A stretch of 64,000 nt of DNA, from assembly GCF_051401765.1 (NCBI RefSeq), contig NW_027480481.1, positions 2,418,001-2,482,000 of the forward strand, written 5' to 3'. Below the pieces are notes generated by a model that saw nothing but the letters and a program-made list of their open reading frames with translations, did not search any database and was not told where the DNA came from. Position 1 is the stretch's first letter, and each line of letters opens with the position of its first letter. This document shows positions 13,472-27,263 of this stretch, in pieces. The translations under genes and the position numbers were made by a program. Source of the DNA: Calliopsis andreniformis (Eukaryota; Arthropoda; Insecta; Hymenoptera; Andrenidae).

Positions 13472-13611
13472 TCAACAATCAGTTGTTAATCCTCAATCCT
13501 CAATAGAATGTCATCAATTCACATTTCTCAATACTCAATACTCAATCTGCAATCTTCAAATCTCTATCCACAAATATCAATTCTCATCACTCAACCATCA
13601 ACACTCAGTCC
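13472..13611 (+). repeat. Diverged 140 bp landmark, subfamily B
   Basis: B form with private TTAATCC in unit three and ACAAATA in unit fifteen. It is not preceded by an A landmark. Confidence 0.85.
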
Positions 13612-14419
13612 TCAATGTTCAATCCTCAATCCTCAATTCTCAATAGTCAATCCTCAATACTGAATCTTCAATCCTCAATCCTCAATCCTCAATCCTCAAT
13701 CCACAATCCTCAATCCTCAATCATCAATTTTCAATCCTTAATACTCAACTTTCAATCCTCAATCCTCAAACCTCAATCCTTAATCCTCAATCGTCAGTCT
13801 TCAATCCTCAATATCCGACTTTCAATCTTCAATCCTCAATCCTCAATCCTCAATTCTCAATCCTCAATCCCCAGTCCTCAGTCCTCAAACTTCAATGCTC
13901 AAACCTTAGCCCACATCGTCAGTCCTCAATCCTCAATCCTCAATCTTCAATCCTCAATCCTCATACCTCAAACATCAACACTCAACCCTCAGTCCTCGTC
14001 CTCAGTCCACAACCCTCAATCCTCGACCTCAATCTTCAATCCTCATTCTTCCATCCTCAACACCCAATCCTCAATCTTCAATCCTCAATCCTCAATCATC
14101 AATTCTCAATCCTCAATCCTCAATCCTCAGACCTCAAACATCAATACTCAAGCCTCAGTCCTCGTCCTCAATCCACAACCATCAATCCTCAATCCTCAAT
14201 CTTCAATCATCAATATTCAATCTTCAGTCCTCAATCCTAAATCCTCAATCCTCAATCCTTAATCCTCAATTTTCAATCCGCAATACCCAATCCTCAATCT
14301 TCAATCCTCAATCCTCAATCCTCAATCCTCAATCCTCGATCCTCAATCCTCAATCCTCAGTCCTCAAAACTCAAACCTGAATCCTCAATCCTGAATCCTC
14401 AACCTTCAGAACTCAGTCC

Positions 14420-14559
14420 TCAACAATCAGTTGCCAATTCTCAATCCTCAATAGAATATAATCAACTCACAGTTTTCAATACTCAATACTCAATCTGCAA
14501 TCTTCAAATTTCTATCTACAAACATCAATTCTCATCACTCAACCCTCAACACTCAGTAC
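14420..14559 (+). repeat. Diverged 140 bp landmark, subfamily C
   Basis: C form with TCTATCT. The last unit is TCAGTAC where most copies have TCAGTCC. Confidence 0.85.
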
Positions 14560-16004
14560 CCAATCCTCAATCTTCAATCCTCAATACACAATCCCCAATT
14601 CTCAATTCTCAATCTTCAATCCCCAATACTCAATCCTCAATCCTCAATCCTCAATCCTGAATCCTCAATCCTCAATCCTCAACTTTCACTCTTCAATCCT
14701 CAATCCTCAATCGTCAATCCTCGATCCTCAATCGTCAGTCTTCAATCCTCAATACTCAATCTTCAATCCTCAATGCTCAATCCTCAATCCTCAAACCTCA
14801 TTCTACAATCCTCAATGCCCAATCCTCTATCTTCAATCCTCAATCGTCAATCCTCAATACTCAATACTCAATCCTCACTCTTCAATCCTCAATACTCAAT
14901 CTTCAATCCTCAATACTGAATCTTCAATCCTCAATCCTCAATCCTCAATCCTCAATTCTCATTCTTCTATCCTCAACACCCAATCCTCAATCTTCAATCC
15001 TCAATCCTCAATCCTCAATCCTCAATCCTCAATCCTCATTCTACAATCCTCAATACCCAATCCTCAATCTTCAATCGTCAATCCTCAATCCTCAATTCTC
15101 AAACCTCAACCCTCAGACCTCAGCCCTCAAACCTCAATCCTCAAACCTCAGCCCTCATTCTCAATCCTCAATCCTCAATTCTCAGTCCTCAGCCCACAAA
15201 CCTCAATCCTCAACCCTAAGACCTCATCCTCAATCCTCAATTATCAATCCTCAATCCTCAATCTTCAATCCTCAATACTCAATCTTCAATCCTCAATCCT
15301 CGGTCCTCAAACCTCAATTCTGAATCCTCAATACTCAATCTTCAATCCTCAATCTTCAGTCCTCAATACTCAACTATCAGTCCTCAATTCTCAATCCTCA
15401 ATCCTCAATCCTCATTCTTCAATCCTCAATACCCAATCCTCAATCTTCAATCGTCAATCCTCAATCCTCAATTCTCAAACCTCAATCCTCAATCCTCAGT
15501 CCTCAGTCCTCAATCCTCTATGCTCAAACCTTAGCCCACATCCTCAATCCTCAATCCTCAATCTTCAATCCTCAATACTCAATCCTCAATCTTCAATCCT
15601 CATTCTTCAATCCTCAACACCCAATCCTCAATCTTCAATGCTCAATCCTCAATCCTCAATTCTCAATCCTCAATCCTCAATCGTCAGGCTTCAATCCTCA
15701 ATACTCAATCTTCAACCCTCAATCCTCAATCCTCATTCCTCAGTCCTCATTCTTCAATCCTCAATACCCAATCCTCAATCTTGAATCTTCAACCCTCAAA
15801 CCTCAATTCTCAATCCTCAATCCTCAGTCCTCAGACCTCAAACATCAATCCTGAACCCTCAGCCCTCATCCTCAATCCTCAATCCTCAATCTTCAATCCT
15901 CAGTCCTCAATCCTCATGCCTCAATCCTCAATGCTCATTCCTCAGTCATCAAACCTCAATCCTGAATCCTCAATCCTGAATCCTCAATCTTCAGACCTCA
16001 GACC

Positions 16005-16144
16005 TGAATAATCAGATGTCAATCCTCAATCCTCAATAGAATGTCGTCAATTCACAGTTTTCAATACTCAATACTCAATCTGCAATCTTCAAATTTCTAT
16101 CCACAAACATCAATTCTCATCACTCAACCCTCAACACTCAGTCC
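16005..16144 (+). repeat. Diverged 140 bp landmark, subfamily D
   Basis: D form starting TGAATAA, with AATGTCG in unit six; both changes are shared with 18664 and 54133. Confidence 0.85.
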
Positions 16145-16493
16145 CCAATCCTCAATCTTCAATCCTCGATCCTCAGTCCTCAATTCTCAATCCTCAATCT
16201 TCAATCCTCAATACTCTATCTTCAATCCTCAATCCTCTATCCTCAATCCCCAAACCTCATTCTAAAATCCTCAATACCCAATCCTCAATCTTCAATCCTC
16301 AATCCTCAATACTCAATACTCAATCCTCAATCCTCAGTCCTCAGTCCTCAAACCTCAATCCTCAATCCTCAGCCCTCATCCTCAATCCTCAATCCTCAAT
16401 CCTCAATCCTCAATCTTCAATCCTCAATCCTCAGTCCTCAAACCTCAATTCTGGATCCTCAATCCTGAATCCTCAATCTTCAGCCCTCAGTCC

Positions 16494-16633
16494 TCAACAA
16501 TCAGTTGTCATCCCTCAATCCTCAATAGAATATCATCAATTCACAGCTTTTAATACTCAATACTCAATCTGCAATCTTCCAACGTGTATCCACAAACATC
16601 AATTTTCACCACTCAACCCTCAGCACTCATCCC
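16494..16633 (+). repeat. Diverged 140 bp landmark, subfamily A
   Basis: ACAGCTT allele with TCATCCC third unit and AATATCA sixth unit. It starts 489 bp after the D landmark. Confidence 0.85.
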
Positions 16634-17221
16634 TCAATGTTCAATCCTCAATCCTCAGCTCTCAATCTTCGATCCTCAATACTGAACCTTCAAACCTCAA
16701 TCCTCAATTCTCAATCATCAATCCTCAACCCTCATTCTTCAATCCTCAATACGCAATCCTCAATCTTCAGTCCTCAACCTCAATCCTCAATTCCCAATTC
16801 TCAATCCTCAATCCTCAATCCCCAATCCTCAATCCTCATTCTTCAATCCTCAATACTCAATACTCAATCCTCAATCCTCAGTCCTCAGTCCTCAAACCTC
16901 AATCCTCAATCCTCACCCCTCATCCTCAATCCTCAATCCTCAATTCTCAATCCTCAATGTTCAATCCTCAATACCCAATCCTCAGCCTTCAATCCTCAAT
17001 CCTCAATCCTCAATTCTCAATCCTCAATCCTCAATCCTCAGACCTCAAACATCAACACTCAACCCTCAGTCCTCGACCTCAATCCACAGCCCTCAATCCT
17101 CGATCCTCAATCTTCAATCATCAATATTCAACCTTCAATCCTCAATCCTCAGTCCTCAATACTCAAACCTCACTCCTCAATACTCAACTGTCAATCCTCA
17201 ATTCTCAATACTCAATATGAT

Positions 17222-17239
17222 ATCCTGAATTCTCAGGAT
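17222..17239. repeat. Perfect 18 bp hairpin palindrome
   Basis: Perfect arms; preceded by TCAATATGAT, unlike its partner at 19881. Confidence 0.9.
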
Positions 17240-18663
17240 TCAATACTCAAACCTCAACCCTCAATAATCAGCCCTCATACTCAATCCTCAATCCTCAATC
17301 CTCAACCCTCAATCGTCAATCCTCAATCCTCAATCCTCAATCCTCAACCTTCAATCCTCAATACTCAATCCCCAATTCTCAATCCTCAATCTTCAATCCC
17401 CAATACTCAATCCTCAATCCTCAATCCTCAATCCTGTATCCTCAATCCTCAATCCTCAATTTTCACTCTTCAATCCTCAATCCTCAATCGTCAATCCTCG
17501 ATCCTCAATCGTCAGTCTTCAATCCTCAATACTCAATCTTCAATCCTCAATGCTGAATCCTCAATCCTCAAACCTCATTCTACAATCCTCAATGCCCAAT
17601 CCTCTATCTTCAATCCTCAATCGTCAATCCTCAATACTCAATCCTCAATCCTCACTCTTCAATCCTCAATACTCAATCTTCAATCCTCAATACTCAATCT
17701 TCAATCCTCAATCCTCAATCCTCAATCCTCAATTCTCACTCTTCAATCCTCAACACCCAATCCTCAATCTTCAATCCTCGATCGTCAATCCTCAATCCTC
17801 AATCCTCAATCCTCATTCTACAATCCTCAATACCCAATCCTCATTCTTCAATCGTCAATCCTCAATCCTCAATTCTCAAACCTCAATCCTCAGACCTCAG
17901 CCCTCAAACCTCAATCCTCAAACCTCAGCCCTCATTCTCAATCCTCAATCCTCAATTCTCAGTCCTCAGCCCTCAAACCTCAATCCTCAACCCTAAGACC
18001 TCATCCTCAATCCTCAATTATCAATCCTCAATCCTCAATCATCAATCCTCAATACTCAATCGTCAATCCTCAATCCTCAGTCCACAAACCTCAATTCTGA
18101 ATCCTCAATACTCAATCTTCAATCCTCAATCTTCAGTCCTCAATACTCAACTATCAGTCCTCAATACTCAATACTCAATCCTCAATCCTCATTCTTCAAT
18201 CCTCAATACCCAATCCTCAATCTTCAATCCTCATTCCTCTATCCTCAATCCTCAATCCTCATTCTTCAATACTCAACGCCCAATCCTCAATCTTCAATGC
18301 TCAATCCTCAATCCTCAATTCTCAATCCTCAATCCTCAATCGTCAGGCTTCAATCCTCAATACTCAATCTTCAACCCTCAATCCTCAATCCTCATTCCTC
18401 AGTCCTCATTCTTCAATCCTCAATACCCAATCCTCAATCTTGAATCTTCAACCCTCAAACCTCAATTCTCAATCCTCAATCCTCAGTCCTCAGACCTCAA
18501 ACATCAATCCTGAACCCTCAGCCCTCATCCTCAATCCTCAATCCTCAATCTTCAATCCTCAGTCCTCAATCCTCATGCCTCAATCCTCAATGCTCATTCC
18601 TCAGTCATCAAACCTCAATCCTGAATCCTCAATCCTGAATCCTCAATCTTCAGACCTCAGACC

Positions 18664-18803
18664 TGAATAATCAGATGTCAATCCTCAATCCTCAATAGAA
18701 TGTCGTCAATTCACAGTTTTCAATACTCAATACTCAATCTGCAATCTTCAAATTTCTATCCACAAACATCAATTCTCATCACTCAACCCTCAACACTCAG
18801 TCC
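18664..18803 (+). repeat. Diverged 140 bp landmark, subfamily D
   Basis: Exact positional partner of 16005 in the 2659 bp tandem; same TGAATAA and AATGTCG changes. Confidence 0.85.
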
Positions 18804-19152
18804 CCAATCCTCAATCTTCAATCCTCGATCCTCAGTCCTCAATTCTCAATCCTCAATCTTCAATCCTCAATACTCTATCTTCAATCCTCAATCCTCTATC
18901 CTCAATCCCCAAACCTCATTCTAAAATCCTCAATACCCAATCCTCAATCTTCAATCCTCAATCCTCAATACTCAATACTCAATCCTCAATCCTCAGTCCT
19001 CAGTCCTCAAACCTCAATCCTCAATCCTCAGCCCTCATCCTCAATCCTCAATCCTCAATCCTCAATCCTCAATCTTCAATCCTCAATCCTCAGTCCTCAA
19101 ACCTCAATTCTGGATCCTCAATCCTGAATCCTCAATCTTCAGCCCTCAGTCC

Positions 19153-19292
19153 TCAACAATCAGTTGTCATCCCTCAATCCTCAATAGAATATCATCAATT
19201 CACAGCTTTTAATACTCAATACTCAATCTGTAATCTTCCAACGTGTATCCACAAACATCAATTTTCACCACTCAACCCTCAGCACTCATCCC
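19153..19292 (+). repeat. Diverged 140 bp landmark, subfamily A
   Basis: Partner of 16494. One private substitution turns GCAATCT into GTAATCT. Confidence 0.85.
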
Positions 19293-19880
19293 TCAATGTT
19301 CAATCCTCAATCCTCAGCTCTCAATCTTCGATCCTCAATACTGAACCTTCAAACCTCAATCCTCAATTCTCAATCATCAATCCTCAACCCTCATTCTTCA
19401 ATCCTCAATACGCAATCCTCAATCTTCAGTCCTCAACCTCAATCCTCAATTCCCAATTCTCAATCCTCAATCCTCAATCCCCAATCCTCAATCCTCATTC
19501 TTCAATCCTCAATACTCAATACTCAATCCTCAATCCTCAGTCCTCAGTCCTCAAACCTCAATCCTCAATCCTCAGCCCTCATCCTCAATCCTCAATCCTC
19601 AATTCTCAATCCTCAATGTTCAATCCTCAATACCCAATCCTCAGTCTTCAATCCTCAATCCTCAATCCTCAATTCTCAATCCTCAATCCTCAATCCTCAG
19701 ACCTCAAACATCAACACTCAACCCTCAGTCCTCGACCTCAATCCACAGCCCTCAATCCTCGATCCTCAATCTTCAATCATCAATATTCAACCTTCAATCC
19801 TCAATCCTCAGTCCTCAATACTCAAACCTCACTCCTCAATACTCAACTGTCAATCCTCAATTCTCAATACTCAATATAAT

Positions 19881-19898
19881 ATCCTGAATTCTCAGGAT
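19881..19898. repeat. Perfect 18 bp hairpin palindrome
   Basis: Perfect arms; preceded by TCAATATAAT. Confidence 0.9.
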
Positions 19899-21147
19899 TC
19901 AATACTCAAACCTCAACCCTCAATAATCAGCCCTCATACTCAATCCTCAATCCTCAATCCTCAACCCTCAATCGTCAATCCTCAATCCTCAATCCTCAAT
20001 CCTCAACCTTCAATCCTCAATACTCAATCCCCAATTCTCAATCCTCAATCTTCAATCCCCAATACTCAATCCTCAATCCTCAATCCTCAATCCTGTATCC
20101 TCAATCCTCAATCCTCAATTTTCACTCTTCAATCCTCAATCCTCAATCGTCAATCCTCGATCCTCAATCGTCAGTCTTCAATCCTCAATACTCAATCTTC
20201 AATCCTCAATGCTGAATCCTCAATCCTCAAACCTCATTCTACAATCCTCAATGCCCAATCCTCTATCTTCAATCCTCAATCGTCAATCCTCAATACTCAA
20301 TCCTCAATCCTCACTCTTCAATCCTCAATACTCAATCTTCAATCCTCAATACTCAATCTTCAATCCTCAATCCTCAATCCTCAATCCTCAATTCTCACTC
20401 TTCAATCCTCAACACCCAATCCTCAATCTTCAATCCTCAATCCTCAATCCTCAATCCTCAATCCTCAATCCTCATTCTACAATCCTCAATACTCAATCTT
20501 CAATCCTCAATCCTAAATCCTCAGTCCTCAAACCTCATTCTACAATCCTCAATAACCAATCCTCAATCTTCAATCCTCAATCCTCAATCCTCAATTCTCA
20601 AACCTCAATCCTCAGTCCTCAGCCCTCAAACATCAATCCTCAAACCTCAGCCCTCATTCTCAATCCTCAATCCTCAATTCTCAGTCCTCAGCCCTCAAAC
20701 CTCAATCCTCAACCCTAAGACCTCATCCTCAATCCTCAATTATCAATCCTCAATCCTCAATCTTCAATCCTCAATACTCAATCTACAATCCTCAATCCTC
20801 AATTCTCAATCCTCAATCCCCAGTCCTCAGTCCTCAATCCTCAATGCTCAAACCTTAGCCCACATCCTCAATCCTCAACCCTCAATCTTCAATCCTGAAT
20901 ACCCAATCCTCAATCTTCAATTCTCATTCTTCAATCCTCAACACCCAATCCTCAACCTTCAATGCTCAATCCTCAATCCTCAATTCTCAATCCTCAATCC
21001 TCAATCGTCAGGCTTCAATCCTCAATACTCAATCTTCAATCCTCAATCCTCAATCCTCATTCCTCAGTCCTCATTCTTCAATCCTCAATCCTGAATCCTC
21101 AATCCTGAATCCTCAATCCTGAATCCTCAATCTTCAGACCTCAGACC

Positions 21148-21287
21148 TGAACAATCAGATGTCAATCCTCAATCCTCAATAGAATGTCATCAATTCACAG
21201 TTTTCAATACTCAATACTCAATCTGCAAACTTCAGATTTCTATCCACAAACATCAATTCTCATCACTCAACCCTCAACACTCAGTCC
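21148..21287 (+). repeat. Diverged 140 bp landmark, subfamily D
   Basis: D form with private GCAAACT and TCAGATT units in positions twelve and thirteen. Confidence 0.85.
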
Positions 21288-21692
21288 CCAATCCTCAATC
21301 TTCAATCCTCAATCCTCAGTCCTCAATTCTCAATCCTCAGACTTCAATCCTCAATACTCTATCTTCAATCCTCAATCCTCTATCCTCAATCCCCAAACCT
21401 CATTCTAAAATCCTCAGTACCCAATCCTCAATCTTCAATCCTCAATCCTCAATACTCAATACTCAATCCTCAATACTCAGTCCTCAGTCCTCAAACCTCA
21501 ATCCTCAATCCTCAGACCTCATCCTCAATCCTCAATCCTCAATTCTCAATCCTCAATGTTCAATCCTCAATACCCAATCCTCAGTCTTCAATCCTCAATC
21601 CTCAATCCTCAATCTTCAATCCTCAACCCTCAGTCCTCAAACCCCAATTCTGAATCCTCAATCCTGAATCCTCAATCTTCAGCCCTCAGTCC

Positions 21693-21832
21693 TCAACAAT
21701 CAGTTGTCATTCCTCAATCCTCAATAGAATATCCTCAATTCACAGCTTTTAATACTCAATACTCAATCTGCAATCTTCCAACGTGTATCCACAAACATCA
21801 ATTTTCACCAATCAACCCTCAGCACTCATTCC
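21693..21832 (+). repeat. Diverged 140 bp landmark, subfamily A
   Basis: ACAGCTT allele; TCACCAA instead of TCACCAC in unit seventeen. It starts a 385 bp A-B cassette that lacks the TCTATTC marker. Confidence 0.85.
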
Positions 21833-22077
21833 TCAATGTTCAATCCTCAATCCTCAGCTCTCAACCTTCGATCCTCAATACTGAACCTTCAATCCTCAAT
21901 CCTCAATTCTCAATCCTCAATCCTCAACCCTCATTCTTCAATCCTCAATACCCAATCCTCAATCTTCAGTCCTCAATCCTCAATCCTCAATCCTCAATCC
22001 TCAAACCTCAATCCTCTGTCCTCAAACCTCAACCCTGAATCCTCAATACTGAATTCTCAATCTTCAGCACTCAGTCC

Positions 22078-22217
22078 TCAACAATCAGTTGTCAATCCTC
22101 AATCCTCAATAGAATGTCATCAATTCACATTTCTCAATACTCAATACTCAATCTGCAATCTTCAAATCTCTATCCACAAACATCAATTCTCATCACTCAA
22201 CCATCAACACTCAGTCC
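22078..22217 (+). repeat. Diverged 140 bp landmark, subfamily B
   Basis: Standard B form with AATGTCA; second half of the A-B cassette. Confidence 0.85.
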
Positions 22218-22367
22218 TCAATGTTCTATCCTCAATCCTCAATTCTCAATCGTCAATCCTCAATACTAAATCTTCAATCCTCAATCCTCAATCCTCAATC
22301 CTCAATCCTCAATCCTCAATCCTCAATCATCAATTTTCAATCCTCAATTCTCAATACTCAATAGAAT

Positions 22368-22385
22368 ATCCTGAATTCTCAGGAT
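22368..22385. repeat. Perfect 18 bp hairpin palindrome
   Basis: Perfect arms with the TCAATAGAAT lead-in; follows a B landmark by about 150 bp, as at 4341, 8943, 30487 and 43809. Confidence 0.9.
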
Positions 22386-23115
22386 TCAATACTCAAACCT
22401 CAACACTCAACCCTCAATCCTCTATTCTCAATCCTCAATTCTCAATCTTCAATCCTCAATACTCAATCTTCGATCCTCCATCGTAAATCCTCAATCCTCA
22501 ATCCTCAATCCTCAATCCTCAATCCTCAATGCTCAATCCTCAATCCTCAAACCACGACCCTCAATCTTCAATCCTCAATACTCAATCTGCAATCCTCAAT
22601 CCTCAATCCTCAATCCTCAATCCTCATTCTTCAATCCTCAATACCCAATCCTCAATCTTCAATCCTCAATCCACAATCCTCAACTCTCAATCCTCATTCT
22701 TCAATCCTCAACACCCAATCCTCAATCTTCAATCCTCAATCCTTAATCCTCAGACCTCAATCCTCAATCTTCAATCCTCAATACTCAATCTTCAATCCTC
22801 AATCCTCAATCCTCAATCCTCAATCCTCATTCTACAATCCTCAACACCCAATCCTCAATCTTCAATCCTGAATCCTCAATCCTCAATTCTCAGTCCTCAA
22901 TCCTCAATCCTCAATCCTCAGACCTCAAGCATCAAAACTCATCCCTCAGTCCTCGTACTCAATCCACAGCCCTCAATCCTGGATCATCAATCTTCAATCA
23001 TCAATATTCAATCTTCAATCCTCAATCCTCAATCCTCAATACTCAGTCCTCAATCATCAATCCTCAATCCGCAATACTCAACCATCAATTCTCAATTCTC
23101 AATACTCAAGAGAAT

Positions 23116-23133
23116 ATCCTGAATTCTCAGGAT
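23116..23133. repeat. Perfect 18 bp hairpin palindrome
   Basis: Perfect arms with the TCAAGAGAAT lead-in also seen at 6161. Confidence 0.9.
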
Positions 23134-24227
23134 TCAATACTCAAACCTCAACACTCAACCCTCAATCCTCAATCCTCAATCCTCACTCCTCAATCTTCAA
23201 TCCTCCATCCTAAATCCTCAATCCTCAATCCTCAATCCTCAATCGTCTTGCTTCAATCCTCAATACCCAATCCTCGGTCTTCAATCTTCAATCCTCATTC
23301 CTCAATTCTCAATCCTCAATCCTCAGTCCTCAGACCTCAAACCTCAATCCCCAATCCGCAGCCCTCATCCTCATTCCTCATTCCTCAATCGTCAATCCTC
23401 AATCCTCAATCCTCAACCCCCAATCCCCAATGTTCAATCCTCAATACCCAATCCTCAGTCTTCAATCCTCAATCCTCAATCCTCAATCCTCAATCTTCAA
23501 TCCTCAATCCTCAATCCTCAATCCTCAATCCACTATCCTCAATCCTCAATCATCAATTTTCAATCCTTAATACTCAACTTTCAATCCTCAATCCTCAAAC
23601 CTCAATCCTTAATCCTCAATCGTCAGTCTTCAATCCTCAATATCCAACTTCCAATCTTCAATCCTCAATCCTCAATCCTCAATTCTCAATCCTCAATCCC
23701 CAGTCCTCAGTCCTCAAACTTCAATGCTCAAACCTTAGCCCACATCGTCAGTCCTCAATCCTCAATCCTCAATCTTCAATCCTCAATCCTCATACCTCAA
23801 ACATCAACACTCAACCCACAGTCCTCGTCCTCAGTCCACAACCCTCAATCCTCGACCTCAATCTTCAATCCTCATTCTTCCATCCTCAACACCCAATCCT
23901 CAATCTTCAATCCTCAATCCTCAATCCTCAATTCTGAATCCTCAATCCTCAATCCTCAGACCTCAAGCATCAATACTCAAGCCTCAGTCCTCGTCCTCAA
24001 TCCACAACCATCAATCCTCAATCCTCAATCTTCAATCATCAATATTCAATCTTCAGTCCTCAATCCTTAATCCTCAATTTTCAATCCGCAATACCCAATC
24101 CTCAATCTTCAATCCTCAATCCTCAATCCTCAATCCTCAATCCTCGATCCTCAATCCTCAATCCTCAGTCCTCAAAACTCAAACCTGAATCCTCAATCCT
24201 GAATCCTCAACTTTCAGAACTCAGTCC

Positions 24228-24367
24228 TCAACAATCAGTTGCCAATTCTCAATCCTCAATAGAATATAATCAACTCACAGTTTTCAATACTCAATACTCA
24301 ATCTGCAATCTTCAAATTTCTATCCACAAACATCAATTCTAATCACTCAACCCTCAACACTCAGTCC
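24228..24367 (+). repeat. Diverged 140 bp landmark, subfamily C
   Basis: C form with TCTATCC and a private TAATCAC in place of TCATCAC. Confidence 0.85.
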
Positions 24368-25141
24368 CCAATCCTCAATCTTCAATCCTCAATACTCAAT
24401 CCTCAATTTTCACTCTTCAATCCTCAATCCTCAATCGTCAATCCTCGATCCTCAATCGTCAGTCTTCAAACCTCAATACTCAATCTTCAATCCTCAATGC
24501 TCAATCCTCAATCCTCAAACCTCATTCTACAATCCTCAATGCCCAATCCTCTATCTTCAATCCTCAATCGTCAATCCTCAATACTCAATCCTCAATCCTC
24601 ACTCTTCAATCCTCAATACTCAATCTTCAATCCTCAATACTCAATCTTCAATCCTCAATCCTCAATCCTCAATCCTCAATTCTCAAACCTCAATCCTCAG
24701 TCCTCAGCCCTCAAACCTCAATCCTCAAACCTCAGCCCTCATTCTCAATCCTCAATCCTCAATTCTCAGTCCTCAGCCCACAAACCTCAATCCTCAACCC
24801 TAAGACCTCATCCTCATTCCTCAATTATCAATCCTCAATCCTCAATCCTCATTCTTCAATCCTCAATACCCAATCCTCAATCTTCAATCCTCAATCCTCA
24901 ATACTCAATACTCAATCCTCAATCCTCAGTCCTCAGTCCTCAAACCTCAATCCTCAATCCTCAGACCTCATCCTCAATCCTCAATCCTCAATTCTCAATC
25001 CTCAATGTTCAATCCTCAATACCCAATCCTCAGTCTTCAATCCTCAATCCTCAATCCTCAACCTTCAATCCTCAACCCTCAGTCCTCAAACCCCAATTCT
25101 GAATCCTCAATCCTGAATCCTCAATCTTCAGCCCTCAGTCC

Positions 25142-25281
25142 TCAACAATCAGTTGTCATTCCTCAATCCTCAATAGAATATCCTCAATTCACAGCTTTTA
25201 ATACTCAATACTCAATCTGCAATCTTCCAACGTGTATCCACAAACATCAATTTTCACCACTCAACCCTCAGCACTCATTCC
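25142..25281 (+). repeat. Diverged 140 bp landmark, subfamily A
   Basis: ACAGCTT allele. The usual CTCAATCTTCGATCC that follows A landmarks is altered to CTCGTCTTCGATTC near 25309. Confidence 0.85.
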
Positions 25282-26144
25282 TCAATGTTCAATCCTCAAT
25301 CCTCAGCTCTCGTCTTCGATTCTCAATACTGAACCTTCAAACCTCAATCCTCAATTCTCAATCAGCAATCCTCAACCCTCATTCTTCAATCCTCAATACG
25401 CAATCCTCAATCTTCAGTCCTCAACCTCAATCCTCAATTCCCAATTCTCAATCCTCAATCCTCAATCCTCAATCCTCATACCACAAACATGAGTATTCAA
25501 CCCTCAGTCCTCGTCCTCAATCCACAAACCTCAATCCTCAACCCTCAATCTTCAATCATCAATATTCAATCTTCAATCCTCAATACTCAATCCTCAATCC
25601 TCAATCCTCAATCCTCAATCTTCAATCCCCAATACTCAATCTTCAATCCTCAATCCTCAATACTCAATCCTGAATCCTCATTCTTCAATCCTCAATACCC
25701 AATCCTCAATCTTCAATCCACAATCCCCAATCCTCAGTTCGCAATCCTCAATCCTCAATCCCCAGTCCTCCGTCCTCAAACTTCAATGCTCAAACCTTAG
25801 CCCACATCGTCAGTCCTCAATCCTCAATCCTCAATCTTCAATCCTCAATCCTCATACCTCAAACATCAACACTCAACCCTCAGTCCTCGTCCTCAGTCCA
25901 CAACCCTCAATCCTCGATCCCCAATCATCAATCATCAATATTCAATCTTCAGTCCTCAATCCTAAATCCTCAATCCTCAATCCTTAATCCTCAATTTTCA
26001 ATCCGCAATACCCAATCCTCAATCTTCAATCCTCAATCCTCAATCCTCAATCCTCAATCCTCGATCCTCAATCCTCAATCCTCAGTCCTCAAAACTCAAA
26101 CCTGAATCCTCAACCCTGAATCCTCAACCTTCAGAACTCAGTCC

Positions 26145-26284
26145 TCAACAATCAGTTGCCAATTCTCAATCCTCAATAGAATATAATCAACTCACAGTTT
26201 TCAATACTCAATACTCAATCTGCAATCTTCAAATTTCTATCCACAAATATCAATTCTCATCACTCAACCCTCAACACTCAGTCC
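26145..26284 (+). repeat. Diverged 140 bp landmark, subfamily C
   Basis: C form with TCTATCC and ACAAATA in unit fifteen. Confidence 0.85.
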
Positions 26285-27123
26285 CCAATCCTCAATCTTC
26301 AATCCTCAATACTCAATCCCCAATTCTCAATCCTCAATCTTGAATCCCCAATACTCAATCCTCAATGCTCAATCCTCAATCCTGAATCCTCAATCCTCAA
26401 TCCTCAATTTTCACTCTTCAATCCTCAATCCTCGATCGTCAATCCTCGATCCTCAATCGTCAGTCTTCAATCCTCAATACTAAATCTTCAATCCTCAATG
26501 CTCAATCCTCAATCCTCAAACCTCATTCTACAATCCTCAATGCCCAATCCTCTATCTTCAATCCTCAATCGTCAATCCTCAATACTCAATCCTCAATCCT
26601 CACTCTTCAATCCTCAATACTCAATCTTCAATCTTCAATCCTCAATCCCCAATCCTCAACCCCCAATCCTCAATCCTCATTCCTCAATCCCTAATCCTCA
26701 ATCGTCATTCTTCAATCCTCAACACCCAATCCTCAATCTTCAATGCTGAATCCTCAATCCTCAACTCTCAATCCTCAATCCTCAATCGTCAGGCTTCAAT
26801 CCTCAATACTCAATCTTCAATCCTCAATCCTCAATCCTCATTCCTCAGTCCTCATTCTTGAATCCTCAATACCCAATCCTCAATCTTCAATCTTGAACCC
26901 TCAATCCACAATTCTCAATCCTCAATCCTCAGTCCTCAGACCTCAAAAATCAATCCTCAACCCTCAGCCCTCATCCTCAATCCTCAATCCTCAATCTTCA
27001 ATCCTCAGTCCTCAATCCTCATGCCTCAATCCTCAATGCTCATTCCTCAGTCATCAAACCTCAATCCTGAATCCTCAATCCTGAATCCTCAATCCTCAAT
27101 CCTCAATCTTCAGACCTCAGACC

Positions 27124-27263
27124 TGAACAATCAGATGTCAATCCTCAATCCTCAATAGAATGTCATCAATTCAAAGTTTTCAATACTCAATACTCAATCT
27201 GCAATCTTCAAATTTCTATCCACAAACATCAATTCTCATCACTCAACCCTCAACACTCAGTCC
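27124..27263 (+). repeat. Diverged 140 bp landmark, subfamily D
   Basis: D form with a private AAAGTTT in place of ACAGTTT. Confidence 0.85.

Larger units (their letters stand above)
10212..15599 (+). repeat. Mosaic array segment, landmarks A-D-A-B-B-C
   Basis: Landmarks start at 10369 (A), 11458 (D), 11983 (A), 12368 (B), 13472 (B) and 14420 (C). The A to B step of 385 bp recurs at 21693 and 43134. The two B landmarks lie in related surroundings, with an approximate repeat of about 1.1 kb. Parts resemble 23.5-24.7 kb and 37.5-39 kb, but no single offset holds for long. No palindrome was found. Confidence 0.8.
15600..18258 (+). repeat. 2659 bp tandem higher-order unit, copy 1
   Basis: It matches 18259-20494 at a constant 2659 bp offset from about 15600 to 17835; the rest of the unit (to 18258) lacks a counterpart. 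It contains landmarks D (16005) and A (16494) and a perfect palindrome (17222). The copies differ by rare substitutions, for example a GATATCC unit before the palindrome here (17218) where copy 2 has AATATCC. Confidence 0.9.
18259..20494 (+). repeat. 2659 bp tandem higher-order unit, copy 2 (shortened)
   Basis: It matches copy 1 base for base apart from a few substitutions, such as GTAATCT at 19230 in place of GCAATCT. Landmarks are D at 18664 and A at 19153, with a perfect palindrome at 19881. The match ends near 20494, where copy 1 continues with CCCAATCC and this copy with CTCAATCT. A more distant copy with a 56 bp insertion lies at about 53950-56150. Confidence 0.9.
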
